Source: Jejubacter calystegiae (GTDB lineage Bacteria > Pseudomonadota > Gammaproteobacteria > Enterobacterales > Enterobacteriaceae). Taken from it: a stretch of DNA of 64,000 nt. The position numbers and the translations under genes are program-made. Positions 38,280 through 47,453 of the stretch are shown here, piece by piece. Below the pieces are notes generated by a model that did no database searches, was not told the DNA's origin, and saw only the letters and a program-made list of their open reading frames with translations. The stretch is taken from assembly GCF_005671395.1 (NCBI RefSeq), contig NZ_CP040428.1:248001-312000 (forward strand), written 5' to 3'. Numbering within the stretch: position 1 is the stretch's first letter; every line of letters begins with the position of its first letter.

Positions 38280-39267
38280 CGGCAATCACCCCCTGCTCCC
38301 TCCTCTGCGCCATGCTCTGGTTAAAGGTCTGCATACCGTACTGCTTCCCGGTATGCAGCACCGTGGGAAGCTGGTGCAGCTTGCCTTCGCGTATCAGGCT
38401 GGCGACGGCGGGGATATTGATCATCAGTTCAAACAGCGCCACTCGCCCGCCATCCCGGGCGGCAACCAGCTTCTGGGCCAGCACCGCCCGCAGGCTACCG
38501 GCCAGTTGCGAACGAACCCGCCCCTGCTCTGCGGCGGAGAAACCATCCAGCAGCCGCTCGATGGCCTGTGGCGCACCACGGGTATGTAACGTCGCAAGTA
38601 CCAGGTGGCCGGTTTCGGCGGCGGTCAGCGCCAGGCGAATGCTCTGCTCATCGCGCAGCTCCCCCAGCAGAATAACATCGGGATCCTCGCGCAGCGCCGC
38701 TCGCAGACCGGCGCTAAAGTCCGGACAGTGTTCCCCTATTTCTCGCTGCTGCACCAGGCTACGTCTTGAGCGATGAATAAATTCGATGGGATCTTCCAGA
38801 GTCAGAATATGGCGCGCATGGTGGCTATTAATATGATCCACCATAGCGGCCAGGGTGGTGGACTTACCACTGCCGGTAGCGCCGGTCACCAGCAGCAGCC
38901 CACCGTCGCTTTCCAGCAATGCCGGGATCGATGGCGGCACGTCAAGCTGTGCCAGCTGCGGCGCATTCTCCGGCAGTAGCCTCAACGCCAGCGACACGCC
39001 ATCGCACTGGCGAAAAGCGCTGGCGCGCAGCCGCCGCCCGTCCTTCAGCGTTACCGCAAAATCCAGCTGTCCGCAGCTATCGAACTGCGCCCGCTGAACC
39101 GGGCTCAGCCACATCTGTAGCAGGCTTTCCGGCTCCGGCGCGCCGCCGGGTAGCTCTTCCAGCCCCCCCTGGCGTCGCCAGCGGGCAGGCTGACGCGCGC
39201 ACAGGTGTAGATCCGAGACGTAATGCTTTACACTATGGGCCACTATTTGGGTCACGATTTCTTCCAT
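38257..39267 (-). CDS. yggR: PilT-like type IV pilus retraction ATPase homologue
   Basis: 336-aa secretion/pilus-type ATPase. It has Walker A GATGSGKST (about residues 130-138), Asp box LTLEDPIEF, Walker B VILLGELRD and His box LATLHTRGAP. These are characteristic of PilT. The enterobacterial copy is at the conserved position divergent from yggS, with only 21 bp between the start codons. No pilin genes are nearby, so its role is uncertain. The C-terminus overlaps the flavoprotein gene tail-to-tail. Confidence 0.9.
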   Translation of the reverse strand: MEEIVTQIVAHSVKHYVSDLHLCARQPARWRRQGGLEELPGGAPEPESLLQMWLSPVQRAQFDSCGQLDFAVTLKDGRRLRASAFRQCDGVSLALRLLPENAPQLAQLDVPPSIPALLESDGGLLLVTGATGSGKSTTLAAMVDHINSHHARHILTLEDPIEFIHRSRRSLVQQREIGEHCPDFSAGLRAALREDPDVILLGELRDEQSIRLALTAAETGHLVLATLHTRGAPQAIERLLDGFSAAEQGRVRSQLAGSLRAVLAQKLVAARDGGRVALFELMINIPAVASLIREGKLHQLPTVLHTGKQYGMQTFNQSMAQRREQGVIAATLPFPP

Positions 39268-39288
39268 GTTATGACATCCCAGGCATCA

Positions 39289-40002
39289 ATGAACGACATT
39301 GCCCACAACCTGGCACAGGTTCAGCGCAAAATCTCCGACTCTGCCGAGCGTTGCGGGCGGTCTCCAGAAGAAGTTACGCTGCTTGCAGTCAGCAAAACCA
39401 AACCTGCGAGCGCTATCGAACAAGCCGTCGCCGCCGGTCAGCGAGCCTTTGGCGAGAACTACGTTCAGGAAGGGGTGGAGAAGATTCTCCATTTCAATGC
39501 GTGCGGTGCTAACAATCTGATATGGCACTTTATCGGTCCGCTCCAGTCCAACAAAAGCCGCCTGGTGGCCGAACACTTCGACTGGTGCCACACCGTGGAT
39601 CGCCTGCGTATCGCAACCCGACTGAACGACCAGCGTCCGGCAGAGATGGCGCCGCTGAACGTGCTGATTCAGGTCAACATCAGTGACGAACAGAGTAAAT
39701 CCGGTATTGCGTTGGAAGAGCTGGACGCCCTGGCAGCCCAGGTCGCACAACTGCCGCGCCTGACGCTGCGCGGGCTGATGGCGATTCCGGCGCCGGAAAG
39801 TGACTGGCAGCGCCAGTTTGCCGTGGCGAGCCAAATGGCTGTAGCATTTACGCGGCTAAAAGAGCGATATTCCACCGTGGATACGCTATCGCTGGGCATG
39901 ACCGATGACATGGACGCGGCTATCGCGGCTGGTAGCACCATGGTGCGCATTGGAACCGCCATTTTCGGCGCGCGGGACTATTCCTCGCGCCAGCCACAAT
40001 AA
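39289..40002 (+). CDS. yggS: PLP homeostasis protein YggS
   Basis: 237-aa pyridoxal-phosphate-binding protein of the YggS/PROSC family, involved in vitamin B6 homeostasis and amino acid balance. PLP lysine is in LLAVSKTKPAS (K at about residue 36). IGPLQSNKSRLV, LRGLMAIP and SLGMTDDMDAAIAAGSTMVRIGTAIFG are conserved. The start ATG at 39289 (MNDIAHNLAQVQ) matches the family; the upstream in-frame codon at 39223 would overlap yggR. It heads the yggS-yggT-yggU-rdgB-hemW operon. Confidence 0.95.
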   Translation: MNDIAHNLAQVQRKISDSAERCGRSPEEVTLLAVSKTKPASAIEQAVAAGQRAFGENYVQEGVEKILHFNACGANNLIWHFIGPLQSNKSRLVAEHFDWCHTVDRLRIATRLNDQRPAEMAPLNVLIQVNISDEQSKSGIALEELDALAAQVAQLPRLTLRGLMAIPAPESDWQRQFAVASQMAVAFTRLKERYSTVDTLSLGMTDDMDAAIAAGSTMVRIGTAIFGARDYSSRQPQ

Positions 40003-40017
40003 TTACAGAGGAACACC

Positions 40018-40572
40018 ATGCTGACGTTGACTTTCATTGTCAAAACGCTGATCGACCTGTATGTCATGGTACTGCTGCTGCGCATCTGGATGCAGTGGTC
40101 GCGCTGCGATTTTTATAACCCTTTTTCACAGTTCATTGTCAAAGTTACCCAGCCGATTATCGGGCCGCTGCGCCGCATTATTCCGGCGATGGGCCCTATC
40201 GATAGCGCCTCGCTGCTGCTGGCCTTCCTGCTGACCACGCTGAAGTACCCTATTCTGTTGTTGATTCAGACCGGTAGCCTGTCACTGGATCCGATGAATC
40301 TGCTGGTGGGGCTGCTGTCGCTGCTTAAATCAGCCGGTACTCTGGTGTTCTGGATGATCCTGATCCGCGCCATTATGAGCTGGGTCAGTCAGGGGCGTAG
40401 CCCGTTCGATTTCGTGCTGATGCAGCTCACTGAGCCGCTGATGGCGCCGATTCGCCGTATCCTGCCGGCTATGGGCGGTATCGACTTTTCCGGGATGGGG
40501 GTGATTCTGGTGCTCTATCTGCTGAACTACCTTGGCATGGATCTGTTCCCGGGGCTGTGGTATTTGCTGTGA
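40018..40572 (+). CDS. yggT: YggT family inner membrane protein
   Basis: 184-aa integral membrane protein with two copies of the YggT module. Each module ends in the phrase PLxxPIRRIxPAMGxID ([13 protein letters not shown] near residue 58 and [13 protein letters not shown] near 150). Linked in other bacteria to osmotic shock and cell division, but the molecular function is not established. AGAGGA precedes the ATG. The stop codon overlaps the GTG start of yggU. Confidence 0.92.
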   Translation: MLTLTFIVKTLIDLYVMVLLLRIWMQWSRCDFYNPFSQFIVKVTQPIIGPLRRIIPAMGPIDSASLLLAFLLTTLKYPILLLIQTGSLSLDPMNLLVGLLSLLKSAGTLVFWMILIRAIMSWVSQGRSPFDFVLMQLTEPLMAPIRRILPAMGGIDFSGMGVILVLYLLNYLGMDLFPGLWYLL

Positions 40573-40901
40573 GTGCCGTCAGTCAAACGGCGGATGGGCT
40601 GGTGTTAAGACTCTACGTCCAGCCCAAATCCAGCCGCGATGCTATTATCGGTGAGCATGGCGACGAACTGAAAGTCGCCATCACCGCCCCGCCTGTAGAC
40701 GGCCAGGCCAATGCCCATCTGGTCAAGTATCTGGCAAAACAGTTTCGGGTCGCTAAAAGCCAGGTGGTGATAGAAAAGGGCGAAACCGGTCGCCACAAAC
40801 AGATAGTCATCCACCATCCGCAACAAATCCCGACTTCCGTCGCGGCACTTCTCGACCATACCCAAAATAATTCGAGTTGCAGGAAGGCGGCAAAGGAGTG
40901 A
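40569..40901 (+). CDS. yggU: YggU family protein (UPF0235/DUF167), C-terminus altered by ERIC
   Basis: 110-aa member of the DUF167 family, function unknown. The core is [30 protein letters not shown]... with [19 protein letters not shown] and [14 protein letters not shown]. The start is the GTG at 40569, which forms GTGA with the yggT stop. E. coli YggU is 96 aa and ends shortly after IAAL. Here the frame continues after VAALLDH into an ERIC element, which adds a tail ([13 protein letters not shown]) and the stop codon. Confidence 0.9.
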   Translation: MSAVSQTADGLVLRLYVQPKSSRDAIIGEHGDELKVAITAPPVDGQANAHLVKYLAKQFRVAKSQVVIEKGETGRHKQIVIHHPQQIPTSVAALLDHTQNNSSCRKAAKE

Positions 40902-40982
40902 ATCCCCGGGAGTTTACATCAGTAAATGACCGGGGGAGCGAGTGCAGCCAACGCGCCTGCAACTCGAAGAATGAAGGGTATA
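40858..40982. repeat. ERIC element
   Basis: About 125-bp enterobacterial repetitive intergenic consensus. It has terminal inverted ends ataccc / gggtata, the conserved gagttgcaggaaggcggcaa and gtgaatcccc(g)ggagtttacat cores, and the matching gaccgggggagcgag and cagccaacgc segments on the other arm. It lies between yggU and rdgB, supplies the last codons of yggU, and would form a long hairpin in the mRNA. Confidence 0.9.
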
Positions 40983-40998
40983 ATCACAGGATTACGCT

Positions 40999-41592
40999 AT
41001 GCAAAACGTAGTACTCGCTACCGGCAATGCCGGAAAAGTGCGTGAACTGGCCTCGCTACTGCAGGACTTTGGTCTGGCGGTGGTGGCCCAGACCGAACTC
41101 GGGGTCGATTCCGCAGAAGAGACCGGCCTGACCTTTATTGAAAACGCCATTCTTAAAGCCCGCCATGCGGCAAAGGTGACCGGTCTGCCTGCCATTGCCG
41201 ACGATTCCGGCCTGGCGGTGGATGCCCTGGGCGGCGCGCCGGGTATCTATTCCGCCCGTTACGCGGGCGTCGATGCCAGCGACGATCGGAACCTGAACAA
41301 ATTACTGGAAGCGCTGGAAAAGGTGCCGGACGGTCAGCGCCAGGCACGCTTCCACTGCGTGCTGGTCTATCTGCGCCATGCCGAAGACCCCACTCCGCTG
41401 GTGTGCCATGGTAGCTGGGCCGGTGAGATTACCCGGGCCCCTGCGGGGGAAGGCGGTTTTGGCTATGATCCTGTCTTCTTCGTGCCCGATGCCGGTAAAA
41501 CGGCGGCAGAGATGAGCCGCGACGAAAAACGCGCCCTTTCTCACCGCGGTCAGGCGCTCAAGCTGCTGCTGGATGCCATGCGCCATGGCTAA
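40999..41592 (+). CDS. rdgB: XTP/dITP pyrophosphatase
   Basis: 197-aa nucleotide pool sanitiser that hydrolyses dITP, XTP and related non-canonical purine nucleotides to monophosphates. Family motifs are [17 protein letters not shown] at the N-terminus, [24 protein letters not shown] in the middle, and FGYDPVFF and LSHRGQAL near the end. AGGA precedes the ATG. The last 8 bp overlap hemW. Confidence 0.96.
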   Translation: MQNVVLATGNAGKVRELASLLQDFGLAVVAQTELGVDSAEETGLTFIENAILKARHAAKVTGLPAIADDSGLAVDALGGAPGIYSARYAGVDASDDRNLNKLLEALEKVPDGQRQARFHCVLVYLRHAEDPTPLVCHGSWAGEITRAPAGEGGFGYDPVFFVPDAGKTAAEMSRDEKRALSHRGQALKLLLDAMRHG

Positions 41593-42721
41593 GCTGCCGC
41601 CCCTGAGCCTGTACATCCACATCCCCTGGTGCGTGCAGAAGTGCCCCTACTGCGACTTTAACTCTCACGCCCTTAAGGACGAGGTGCCTCACGACGACTA
41701 CGTGGCGCACCTGCTGCACGATCTGGACGACGATATAGCGTACGTTCAGGGGCGTGAGGTGGCGACGATATTTATCGGCGGCGGCACCCCCAGCCTACTG
41801 TCTGGCGCGGCGATGCAGCAGTTGCTGGACGGCGTGCGCGAACGGCTGCGGCTGGCGGAAGATGCCGAAATCACCATGGAAGCCAACCCCGGCACCGTAG
41901 AAGCGGACCGCTTCGTTGACTATCAGCGCGCTGGCGTTAACCGCATCTCTATTGGGGTACAGAGCTTTAGCGAGCCCAAGCTCCAACGGCTGGGGCGCAT
42001 TCACGGGCCGGAAGAGGCAAAGCGCGCTGCGCGTCTGGCCGCCGGGCTGGGGCTGCGTAGCTTCAATCTGGATCTGATGCACGGCCTGCCGGACCAGACG
42101 CCGGAAGAGGCGCTGGCGGACCTGCGACAGGCCATTGAACTTAATCCGCCCCATCTTTCCTGGTATCAGCTGACCATTGAGCCCAACACTCTGTTTGGCT
42201 CACGCCCGCCGGTGCTGCCCGACGACGATGCGCTGTGGAGCATCTTCGAACAGGGACATAAGCTGTTGACCGAAGCGGGCTACCGTCAGTATGAAACCTC
42301 GGCTTACGCAAAACCGGGCTACCAGTGCCAGCACAACCTGAACTACTGGCGCTTTGGCGACTACCTGGGGATTGGTTGCGGCGCCCACGGCAAGGTGACC
42401 TTCCCGGACGGGCGCATACTGCGTACCGCCAAAACCCGCCATCCGCGCGGCTATATGCAGGGCAACTATCGGGATCGTCAGCATGAGGTGGAAAACGTCG
42501 ACAAGCCGTTCGAATTCTTTATGAATCGCTTCCGCCTGCTGGAGCCTGCGCCGCGCCGCGAATTCACGCTGTATACCGGACTGATGGAGTCAGTGGTACG
42601 CCCGCAGATTGACGAGGCCATCGCCCGGGGTTACCTGACGGAAACCGCGGAACAGTGGCAGATAACCGAACACGGCAAGCTGTTTCTGAATTCCCTTCTG
42701 GAGCTGTTTCTGGCGGAATAA
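41585..42721 (+). CDS. hemW: Heme chaperone HemW (radical SAM family)
   Basis: 378-aa radical SAM-type protein that binds heme and delivers it to membrane respiratory enzymes, formerly called an oxygen-independent coproporphyrinogen oxidase-like protein. The cluster motif CVQKCPYC (C-x3-C-x2-C) is near residue 18, and [11 protein letters not shown] and MEANPGTVE follow. Start ATG 41585 ([15 protein letters not shown]) matches the family length exactly; the codon at 41573 would add four residues. It overlaps rdgB by 8 bp. Confidence 0.95.
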   Translation: MAKLPPLSLYIHIPWCVQKCPYCDFNSHALKDEVPHDDYVAHLLHDLDDDIAYVQGREVATIFIGGGTPSLLSGAAMQQLLDGVRERLRLAEDAEITMEANPGTVEADRFVDYQRAGVNRISIGVQSFSEPKLQRLGRIHGPEEAKRAARLAAGLGLRSFNLDLMHGLPDQTPEEALADLRQAIELNPPHLSWYQLTIEPNTLFGSRPPVLPDDDALWSIFEQGHKLLTEAGYRQYETSAYAKPGYQCQHNLNYWRFGDYLGIGCGAHGKVTFPDGRILRTAKTRHPRGYMQGNYRDRQHEVENVDKPFEFFMNRFRLLEPAPRREFTLYTGLMESVVRPQIDEAIARGYLTETAEQWQITEHGKLFLNSLLELFLAE

Positions 42722-42727
42722 TGCCGG

Positions 42728-42754
42728 GCCGTGCGGGGCTTTGCTCCGCACGGC
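42728..42754. terminator. Hairpin between convergent hemW and ansB
   Basis: Perfect 9-bp stem gccgtgcgg / ccgcacggc with a 9-nt loop, just after the hemW stop and before the ansB stop. Without a T-tract it is a probable bidirectional end structure rather than a canonical terminator. Confidence 0.6.
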
Positions 42755-42762
42755 TCAGTCTC

Positions 42763-43809
42763 TTAATACTGGTCAAACATCGCCTGAATCTGCTGTGGAT
42801 CTTTGGTCTGCGTTAAGGCCAGTTGCAGCAAAATCCTCGCTTTCTGGGGATTCAGCGTACCGGCGGCCACAAAGCCGTACTTCGCATCATCAACTTCAGC
42901 ATCCCGGGTGGTAGCCCCCGTTGGCACCCGCGAAGAACGCACAATGGCAACGCCTTTATGGGCGGCGGTCGCCAGAGTATCAAACAGCGTTTTATACAGA
43001 TTGCCGTTGCCGACGCCCGCGCTGACAATGCCTGCATAGCCATCATCGATCAATGCCTTAGCCGGAAGGTCAGACGCGTTCGCGTAGTTATAAACAATCC
43101 CCACCTTCGGCAGGCTGCTCAGTTGAGAGACGTCGAACGGCGTGGCGGTGGTGTGTTTACGGGCAGGCGTGTGCTGATAATCGATTTTGCCATTGTGAAT
43201 ATAGCCCAACGGGCCTGCGTTAACGGACTGAAAGGTAGCGACATTGGTGGTATTGGTTTTGGTGACATCACGGCCATCGAATACGCTGTCGTTCATCACC
43301 ACCAGCACGCCGCGGCCTGCGGACGCTTTATCAACGGCAGTCACCACCGCGTTATAGAGATTAAAGGGGCCATCCGCGCTCATTGAGGTTGATGGGCGCA
43401 TGGCGCCTGTCAGTACCACCGGCTTGTCGCACTTAACCGTCAGATTAAGAAAATAAGCGGTCTCTTCCATGGTATCGGTGCCGTGGGTGATCACGAAACC
43501 ATCGGTTTTATCGCACCCGGCGTTAATCTTCTTCGCCAGGGTTAGCCAGACCCCGTCATTCATATCCTGAGAGCCGATATTCACCACCTGCTCACCTTTA
43601 ATCACTGCAATATCTTTCAGTTGCGGAACGGCTTCCACCAGATTTTCGACGCCGACTTTACCCGCAGTATAGTTTGAGGCCGTTGCCGAATCGCCGCCTC
43701 CGGCAATAGTTCCCCCCGTGGCCAGCAGGGTGACATTCGGTAAGGCCAGCGCGGCACCGCTAAGCCCCATCATCAGTACCGCAAGGGCCGTTTTCCTGAA
43801 AATATCCAT
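42763..43809 (-). CDS. ansB: Periplasmic L-asparaginase II
   Basis: 348-aa type II asparaginase, exported to the periplasm. The signal peptide ends ALA at about residue 22. Active-site signatures are ATGGTIAGGG (nucleophile Thr) and HGTDTMEETAYFL (Thr-Asp pair). The start ATG at 43809 (MDIFRKTALAVL) has GGAG upstream and gives the same length as E. coli AnsB. The codon at 43857 would add an improbable extension before the signal peptide. I saw no clear FNR box in the short 78-bp upstream gap. Confidence 0.96.
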   Translation of the reverse strand: MDIFRKTALAVLMMGLSGAALALPNVTLLATGGTIAGGGDSATASNYTAGKVGVENLVEAVPQLKDIAVIKGEQVVNIGSQDMNDGVWLTLAKKINAGCDKTDGFVITHGTDTMEETAYFLNLTVKCDKPVVLTGAMRPSTSMSADGPFNLYNAVVTAVDKASAGRGVLVVMNDSVFDGRDVTKTNTTNVATFQSVNAGPLGYIHNGKIDYQHTPARKHTTATPFDVSQLSSLPKVGIVYNYANASDLPAKALIDDGYAGIVSAGVGNGNLYKTLFDTLATAAHKGVAIVRSSRVPTGATTRDAEVDDAKYGFVAAGTLNPQKARILLQLALTQTKDPQQIQAMFDQY

Positions 43810-43887
43810 ATGATTTCTCCGGACAGTTAAACTTCCTGCATTATCGCAACGCGACAAACAAATAATGTGATGCTATCCAGGTAACGG

Positions 43888-45765
43888 CTACGGCGTTAGC
43901 GTCACCGGCTGGAAGGTTTCACCTGCGTTCACATTGATAGTCCCCTGGACATCGCTTAGCCGCGCTCTGCCCTGCGCATCGGTTTTTACGGTCTGCCCCT
44001 TCGCCGTCACCCTGGCATTCTGTACCGGACGCACGTCGCCGTGAATATCGGCCTGAACGGTGACCAGCGTCTGCTGCCCTTCTGTCGCACGGGTCGCCTG
44101 AAGCGGCGTTTTCTGCGGCAGCCTGCTGTAGCAGGGCCCCACCACAGGCAGCCCCGAACGGGCAACGCCGTTATAGGTGCTCTGCCAGTCTCCCTGGAGG
44201 GAATTATCCAGTTGCTTCACAATATCCGCCTTCATACTGCCCTGATTCTCGCCGCTGACCCGGATATCAATATGGATCTGCGGCAGATTTTCCGCCGTGG
44301 GCCGTTGTGTCATCTGCGAGGTGACCGTGCCGTTAACGAAGGTTTTACCATCGTCGCTGAAGTCATTAAAGGTGGCATCCACTCCGCCGCTTATCAGATC
44401 GCCGCGCCAGGTAACCACCACGCTGCCAGATGCCCGGCCCGCCAGGGTTTCGGTGCGATCGTTAGCCATAGCGCCACGCCATTCGCTCACCGGCGGCGCC
44501 CAGTCGCCGATCGCCGTACTCACCGCAGGCTGTGGCTGGGTGGCGTCGCGATCGAGGCGAACCATCATGACCCGCGGCGGCACCAGCCCCTTGGTTTTTA
44601 CCGCCTCGGAGTAGTCATCCGGCACCGGTTCGCGCAGGCGCCCCTGCAGCAGAATGCGCGTGGAGTCCGGGCTCCAGAACGGCAGCGCCGCCAGATTGTT
44701 GCCCGCGGTTTCGCTGTCGCTGTATACCCTTAGCGGCTGCCCCACCAGCTTGCCGCCGTTGTCGCCATCCCCCGGCAGCAGCCACGGCGAGAGATCGCAC
44801 TGGAAGCCAGGCCAGGTGGAGATCCAGGAAACAAAGATATTGGTCATCAGCGGTAGCGCGATAAAGTTACGCAGTTGTGGAATGGCCGACGTCACCTCCA
44901 GCCGCTGGCGGGTTCGCCATGAATAAACCACCTCCATGCCGCCATCCGGGGAGATGGCGCCATCTTCGTCCCAGTCGCCGTAAGCGGTCATACGGGTCGC
45001 CTTGCCGGTAGCCAGATCTACCTTCCAGGGGTCGATATTGCTGTTAAGCTCCGCCACCACCAGCGCCGAACGGCCGCCATCGACAAAGGATTTAAGCTCC
45101 CACAGTTGGGATGCGTATTCGGCCCTGTCCACCGCGCTGTCCGGCCCCGGCGGATTAATCACCCGGATATCCTTTACCCGGTAGCGATCCGCCTGGCGCT
45201 CCAGCGCACCGACCAGCATTGCCGAACCATCCGAACGAATGTCTGTCCAGCCCAGGTGTACACCGTCTGGCGCCAGATGCCAGGTCCGGCGCATGAGCAG
45301 GCGCACGTTTTCCGGCATCCCCTCGCGGTCGCCCGCCATCTCGACAGGGATAAACTGATGGCTGTCGCAGCGGGTCAGCGACGGCTGGCACTCCAGCATC
45401 CAGCCGTCGAAAGCCGTTTGATCGTCGCTGCCGCCGATGGGGCTCAGTTCCCGGGTAGCAATGAAAAGACGCCGGTTATCCGCCAGCGCGTAACTAAAAC
45501 CCGACTCCAGCGACTGTGGGCGATCGCTAAAATCGCAGGTCACGCAGTGCGGGGTTTTATCATTTAGCGCAATCCGCCAGATATTGCCGTCGTACTGGTT
45601 CTGGAACCAGACCGTCGCGCCATCGTCAGAAAAGGTGGGCAGCCAGGGCGCCACGCCTTGCGGCACAGGAATATCTTCGTAGTGGATGGGATACCAGGGA
45701 AGCGGTGCGGCAAGAGCGCCGGAAACCCACAGCGCCCCCAGTGTCAGAGCTGGAAACAGTTTCAT
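43888..45765 (-). CDS. Secreted TolB/WD40-like beta-propeller protein of unknown function
   Basis: 625-aa exported protein with a signal peptide (MKLFPALTLGALWVSGALAA). Several segments carry the PD40/TolB-propeller signature: WLPTFSDDGATVWFQN, HLAPDGVHLGWTDI, AISPDGGMEVVYSW, PFWSPDSTRILLQG and FNDFSDDGKTFVNG. The final 80 residues (NARVTAKGQTVKTDAQGRARLSDV) look like a small Ig or carboxypeptidase-regulatory-like beta domain. Cysteines occur mostly in pairs, consistent with a periplasmic location. AAGGAAG precedes the ATG. It replaces yggM, which neighbours ansB in E. coli. The function was not recognised; envelope or glycan-related binding is only a guess. Confidence 0.8.
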   Translation of the reverse strand: MKLFPALTLGALWVSGALAAPLPWYPIHYEDIPVPQGVAPWLPTFSDDGATVWFQNQYDGNIWRIALNDKTPHCVTCDFSDRPQSLESGFSYALADNRRLFIATRELSPIGGSDDQTAFDGWMLECQPSLTRCDSHQFIPVEMAGDREGMPENVRLLMRRTWHLAPDGVHLGWTDIRSDGSAMLVGALERQADRYRVKDIRVINPPGPDSAVDRAEYASQLWELKSFVDGGRSALVVAELNSNIDPWKVDLATGKATRMTAYGDWDEDGAISPDGGMEVVYSWRTRQRLEVTSAIPQLRNFIALPLMTNIFVSWISTWPGFQCDLSPWLLPGDGDNGGKLVGQPLRVYSDSETAGNNLAALPFWSPDSTRILLQGRLREPVPDDYSEAVKTKGLVPPRVMMVRLDRDATQPQPAVSTAIGDWAPPVSEWRGAMANDRTETLAGRASGSVVVTWRGDLISGGVDATFNDFSDDGKTFVNGTVTSQMTQRPTAENLPQIHIDIRVSGENQGSMKADIVKQLDNSLQGDWQSTYNGVARSGLPVVGPCYSRLPQKTPLQATRATEGQQTLVTVQADIHGDVRPVQNARVTAKGQTVKTDAQGRARLSDVQGTINVNAGETFQPVTLTP

Positions 45766-45910
45766 GCTACTTCCTTATAGTTATTGGACTGTTATAGAGC
45801 GTAGCCAGCCCCGCTGGGTTTACCAGGTAAAAGAGCGTTTGTCTGAATATGGATTCCAGAACCGGCATCAGAAAGCGCAGGGCGGGATTTATTGTGGCAC
45901 GATGGCCGCC

Positions 45911-46249
45911 ATGAAAACCATCACCCACCACGCCCGGACGCTACGGCGCAGCCTTACCCGTGAGGAGCAACGGCTCTGGTATATGCTGCGTGACCGCCGT
46001 TTTGCGCGCTATAAATTTCGCCGCCAGCATCCGGTGGGGCGTTATATTCTCGATTTTGCCTGCTGCGCGGTTCGTCTGGCGATTGAACTGGATGGCGGGC
46101 AGCATGCTTGCCGGGTTGAGTATGACAGGCGCAGAGAGGCGTGGTTGAGAATGCAGGGGTGGCGAGTAATTCGCTTCTGGAATAATCAGTTGTGGGAGAA
46201 TGAGGAGGCGGTGATGGAGGCGATTCTGGAGGCGCTGGAGATGCGGTGA
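45911..46249 (+). CDS. DUF559 (Vsr-like endonuclease fold) protein
   Basis: 112-aa protein of the DUF559 family, which has the PD-(D/E)XK fold related to very-short-patch-repair endonucleases. Visible motifs are ARTLRRSLTREEQRLW, FRRQHPVGRYILDFACCAVRLAIELDGGQH (catalytic D and E-x-D) and RREAWLRMQGWRVIRFWNNQ. Start at 45911 (MKTITHHARTL); ATG 45902 three codons earlier is also possible, and neither has a good ribosome site. The stop codon touches the left inverted repeat of the 47-bp repeat element. Function in the cell is not known. Confidence 0.85.
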   Translation: MKTITHHARTLRRSLTREEQRLWYMLRDRRFARYKFRRQHPVGRYILDFACCAVRLAIELDGGQHACRVEYDRRREAWLRMQGWRVIRFWNNQLWENEEAVMEAILEALEMR

Positions 46250-46675
46250 CCTCACCCCGGCCCTCTCCCAAAGGGAGAGGGGGAAAATCAGCGCCGACCT
46301 GTCATTTCTCCCGATATGCGCAGAGGGAAGGAAACCAGCGCCAGCCTGTCCCCTCTCCCGATATGCGCAGAGGGAAGGAAACCAGCGCCAGCCTGTCCCC
46401 TCTCCCGATATCCGCAGAGGGAAGGAAACCAGCGCCGACCTGTCCCCTCTCCCGATATGCACAGAGGGGGAAAATCAGCGCCGACCTGTCCCCTCTCCCG
46501 ATATGCGCAGAGGGAAGGAAATCAGCGCCAGCCTGTCATTTCTCCCGATATCCGCAGAGGGAAGGAAACCAGCACCAGCCTGTCATTTCTCCCGATATGC
46601 GCAGAGGGAAGGAAACCAGCGCCGACCTGTCCCCTCTCCCTTTGGGAGAGGGTTAGGGTGAGGGTGAGGGGAAAA
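46250..46675. repeat. 47-bp tandem repeat array with terminal inverted repeats
   Basis: The 426 bp between the convergent DUF559 and yggN genes are almost wholly repetitive. Eight units begin with cagc(g/a)cc at 46289, 46336, 46383, 46430, 46476, 46523, 46570 and 46617 (47 bp each, one 46). Every unit contains a short dyad cctct...agagg. The array is bounded by palindromes ccctctcccaaagggagaggg (46261-46281) and ccctctccctttgggagaggg (46632-46652). Together with cctcaccc / gggtgagg outside, these form about 32-bp inverted termini with three mismatches. There are no variable spacers, so it is not a CRISPR array. Confidence 0.9.
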
Positions 46676-47398
46676 TTACTTCAGCCCCTTCACCAGCGTC
46701 TGACGCTGCTCTTCCAGCGTGGTCACGCGGCTACAAACATCCTTGCCGAACTTCTGAAAATCCTTTTCCTGGTTTTTCCATTCGCTCTGAATGGCGCTCT
46801 GCAAACCGCCCAGATTCCCCAGGATGCCCTGCAAAGGGTTGCTGCCGCCAGAGCTGGTCGCCTTCGCGCCCATTTCGTTAATGCTGTCCTGCAGAATACC
46901 GCCCATGGTCTGATTGACCAGTTTCTGGCCGTCGGCACGCACCTGATCGATAGCCTTATAGTGGAAGGTCAGCCCATCCTGGCGGTGTTCGATAATACGG
47001 TTCATCTGCGCTTTAAGCTGGCTGTCCAGTTCGGTCAGACGCTTACGCATATTGCTGCTTTCACCCACCTGCTCGGTGATGATTTTATCCAGCGCCACCC
47101 GACCGCGCTCTACCCGGGTACGGGCGCCGTCATCGATCCACGGCAGCGCCTCGCGCAGTCCTTTCTGGTAGTCCTGAGCTTGCTCGCGCTGGGCGGCGCT
47201 AAGCTGTTGCGCCTTGCCGTTATAGTTTACGGCGCCGTCCGGCGCGATGGTCAGGTCACCATTCTCGCCCACTACCTGCACCGTCTGCGGTTTGATTACC
47301 ACATCGTCCTTAGGCTGAACGCCGCATTTGTATTCCGCCTGGGCATGGGCGGCTGTAACCAGCAGCACTGCCATCAGCGCTTTACGAATTATCGCCAT
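46676..47398 (-). CDS. yggN: YggN family periplasmic protein (DUF2884)
   Basis: 240-aa exported protein of unknown function, collinear with E. coli YggN (239 aa). The signal peptide (residues 1-21) ends AQA. Conserved stretches are YKCGVQPKDDVVIKPQTVQV, LTFHYKAIDQVRADGQKLVNQ and MGGILQDSINEMGAKA. Its stop lies right at the edge of the 47-bp repeat array. Confidence 0.92.
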   Translation of the reverse strand: MAIIRKALMAVLLVTAAHAQAEYKCGVQPKDDVVIKPQTVQVVGENGDLTIAPDGAVNYNGKAQQLSAAQREQAQDYQKGLREALPWIDDGARTRVERGRVALDKIITEQVGESSNMRKRLTELDSQLKAQMNRIIEHRQDGLTFHYKAIDQVRADGQKLVNQTMGGILQDSINEMGAKATSSGGSNPLQGILGNLGGLQSAIQSEWKNQEKDFQKFGKDVCSRVTTLEEQRQTLVKGLK

Positions 47399-47453
47399 TC
47401 CTTTCTCCTGTAAAGCAGGCGGGCCGACTTACGCCGACCCGCAACGGATTAGA

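Noticed and set aside
46289..46663. Regular repeats at 47-bp spacing suggesting a CRISPR array
   Set aside because: The whole 47-bp unit is conserved, there are no variable spacers and no cas genes are near.
46246..47413. Plus-strand frames running through the repeat array and over yggN
   Set aside because: They are repeat-encoded peptides in changing frames, and yggN on the other strand is a clear homologue of a known protein.
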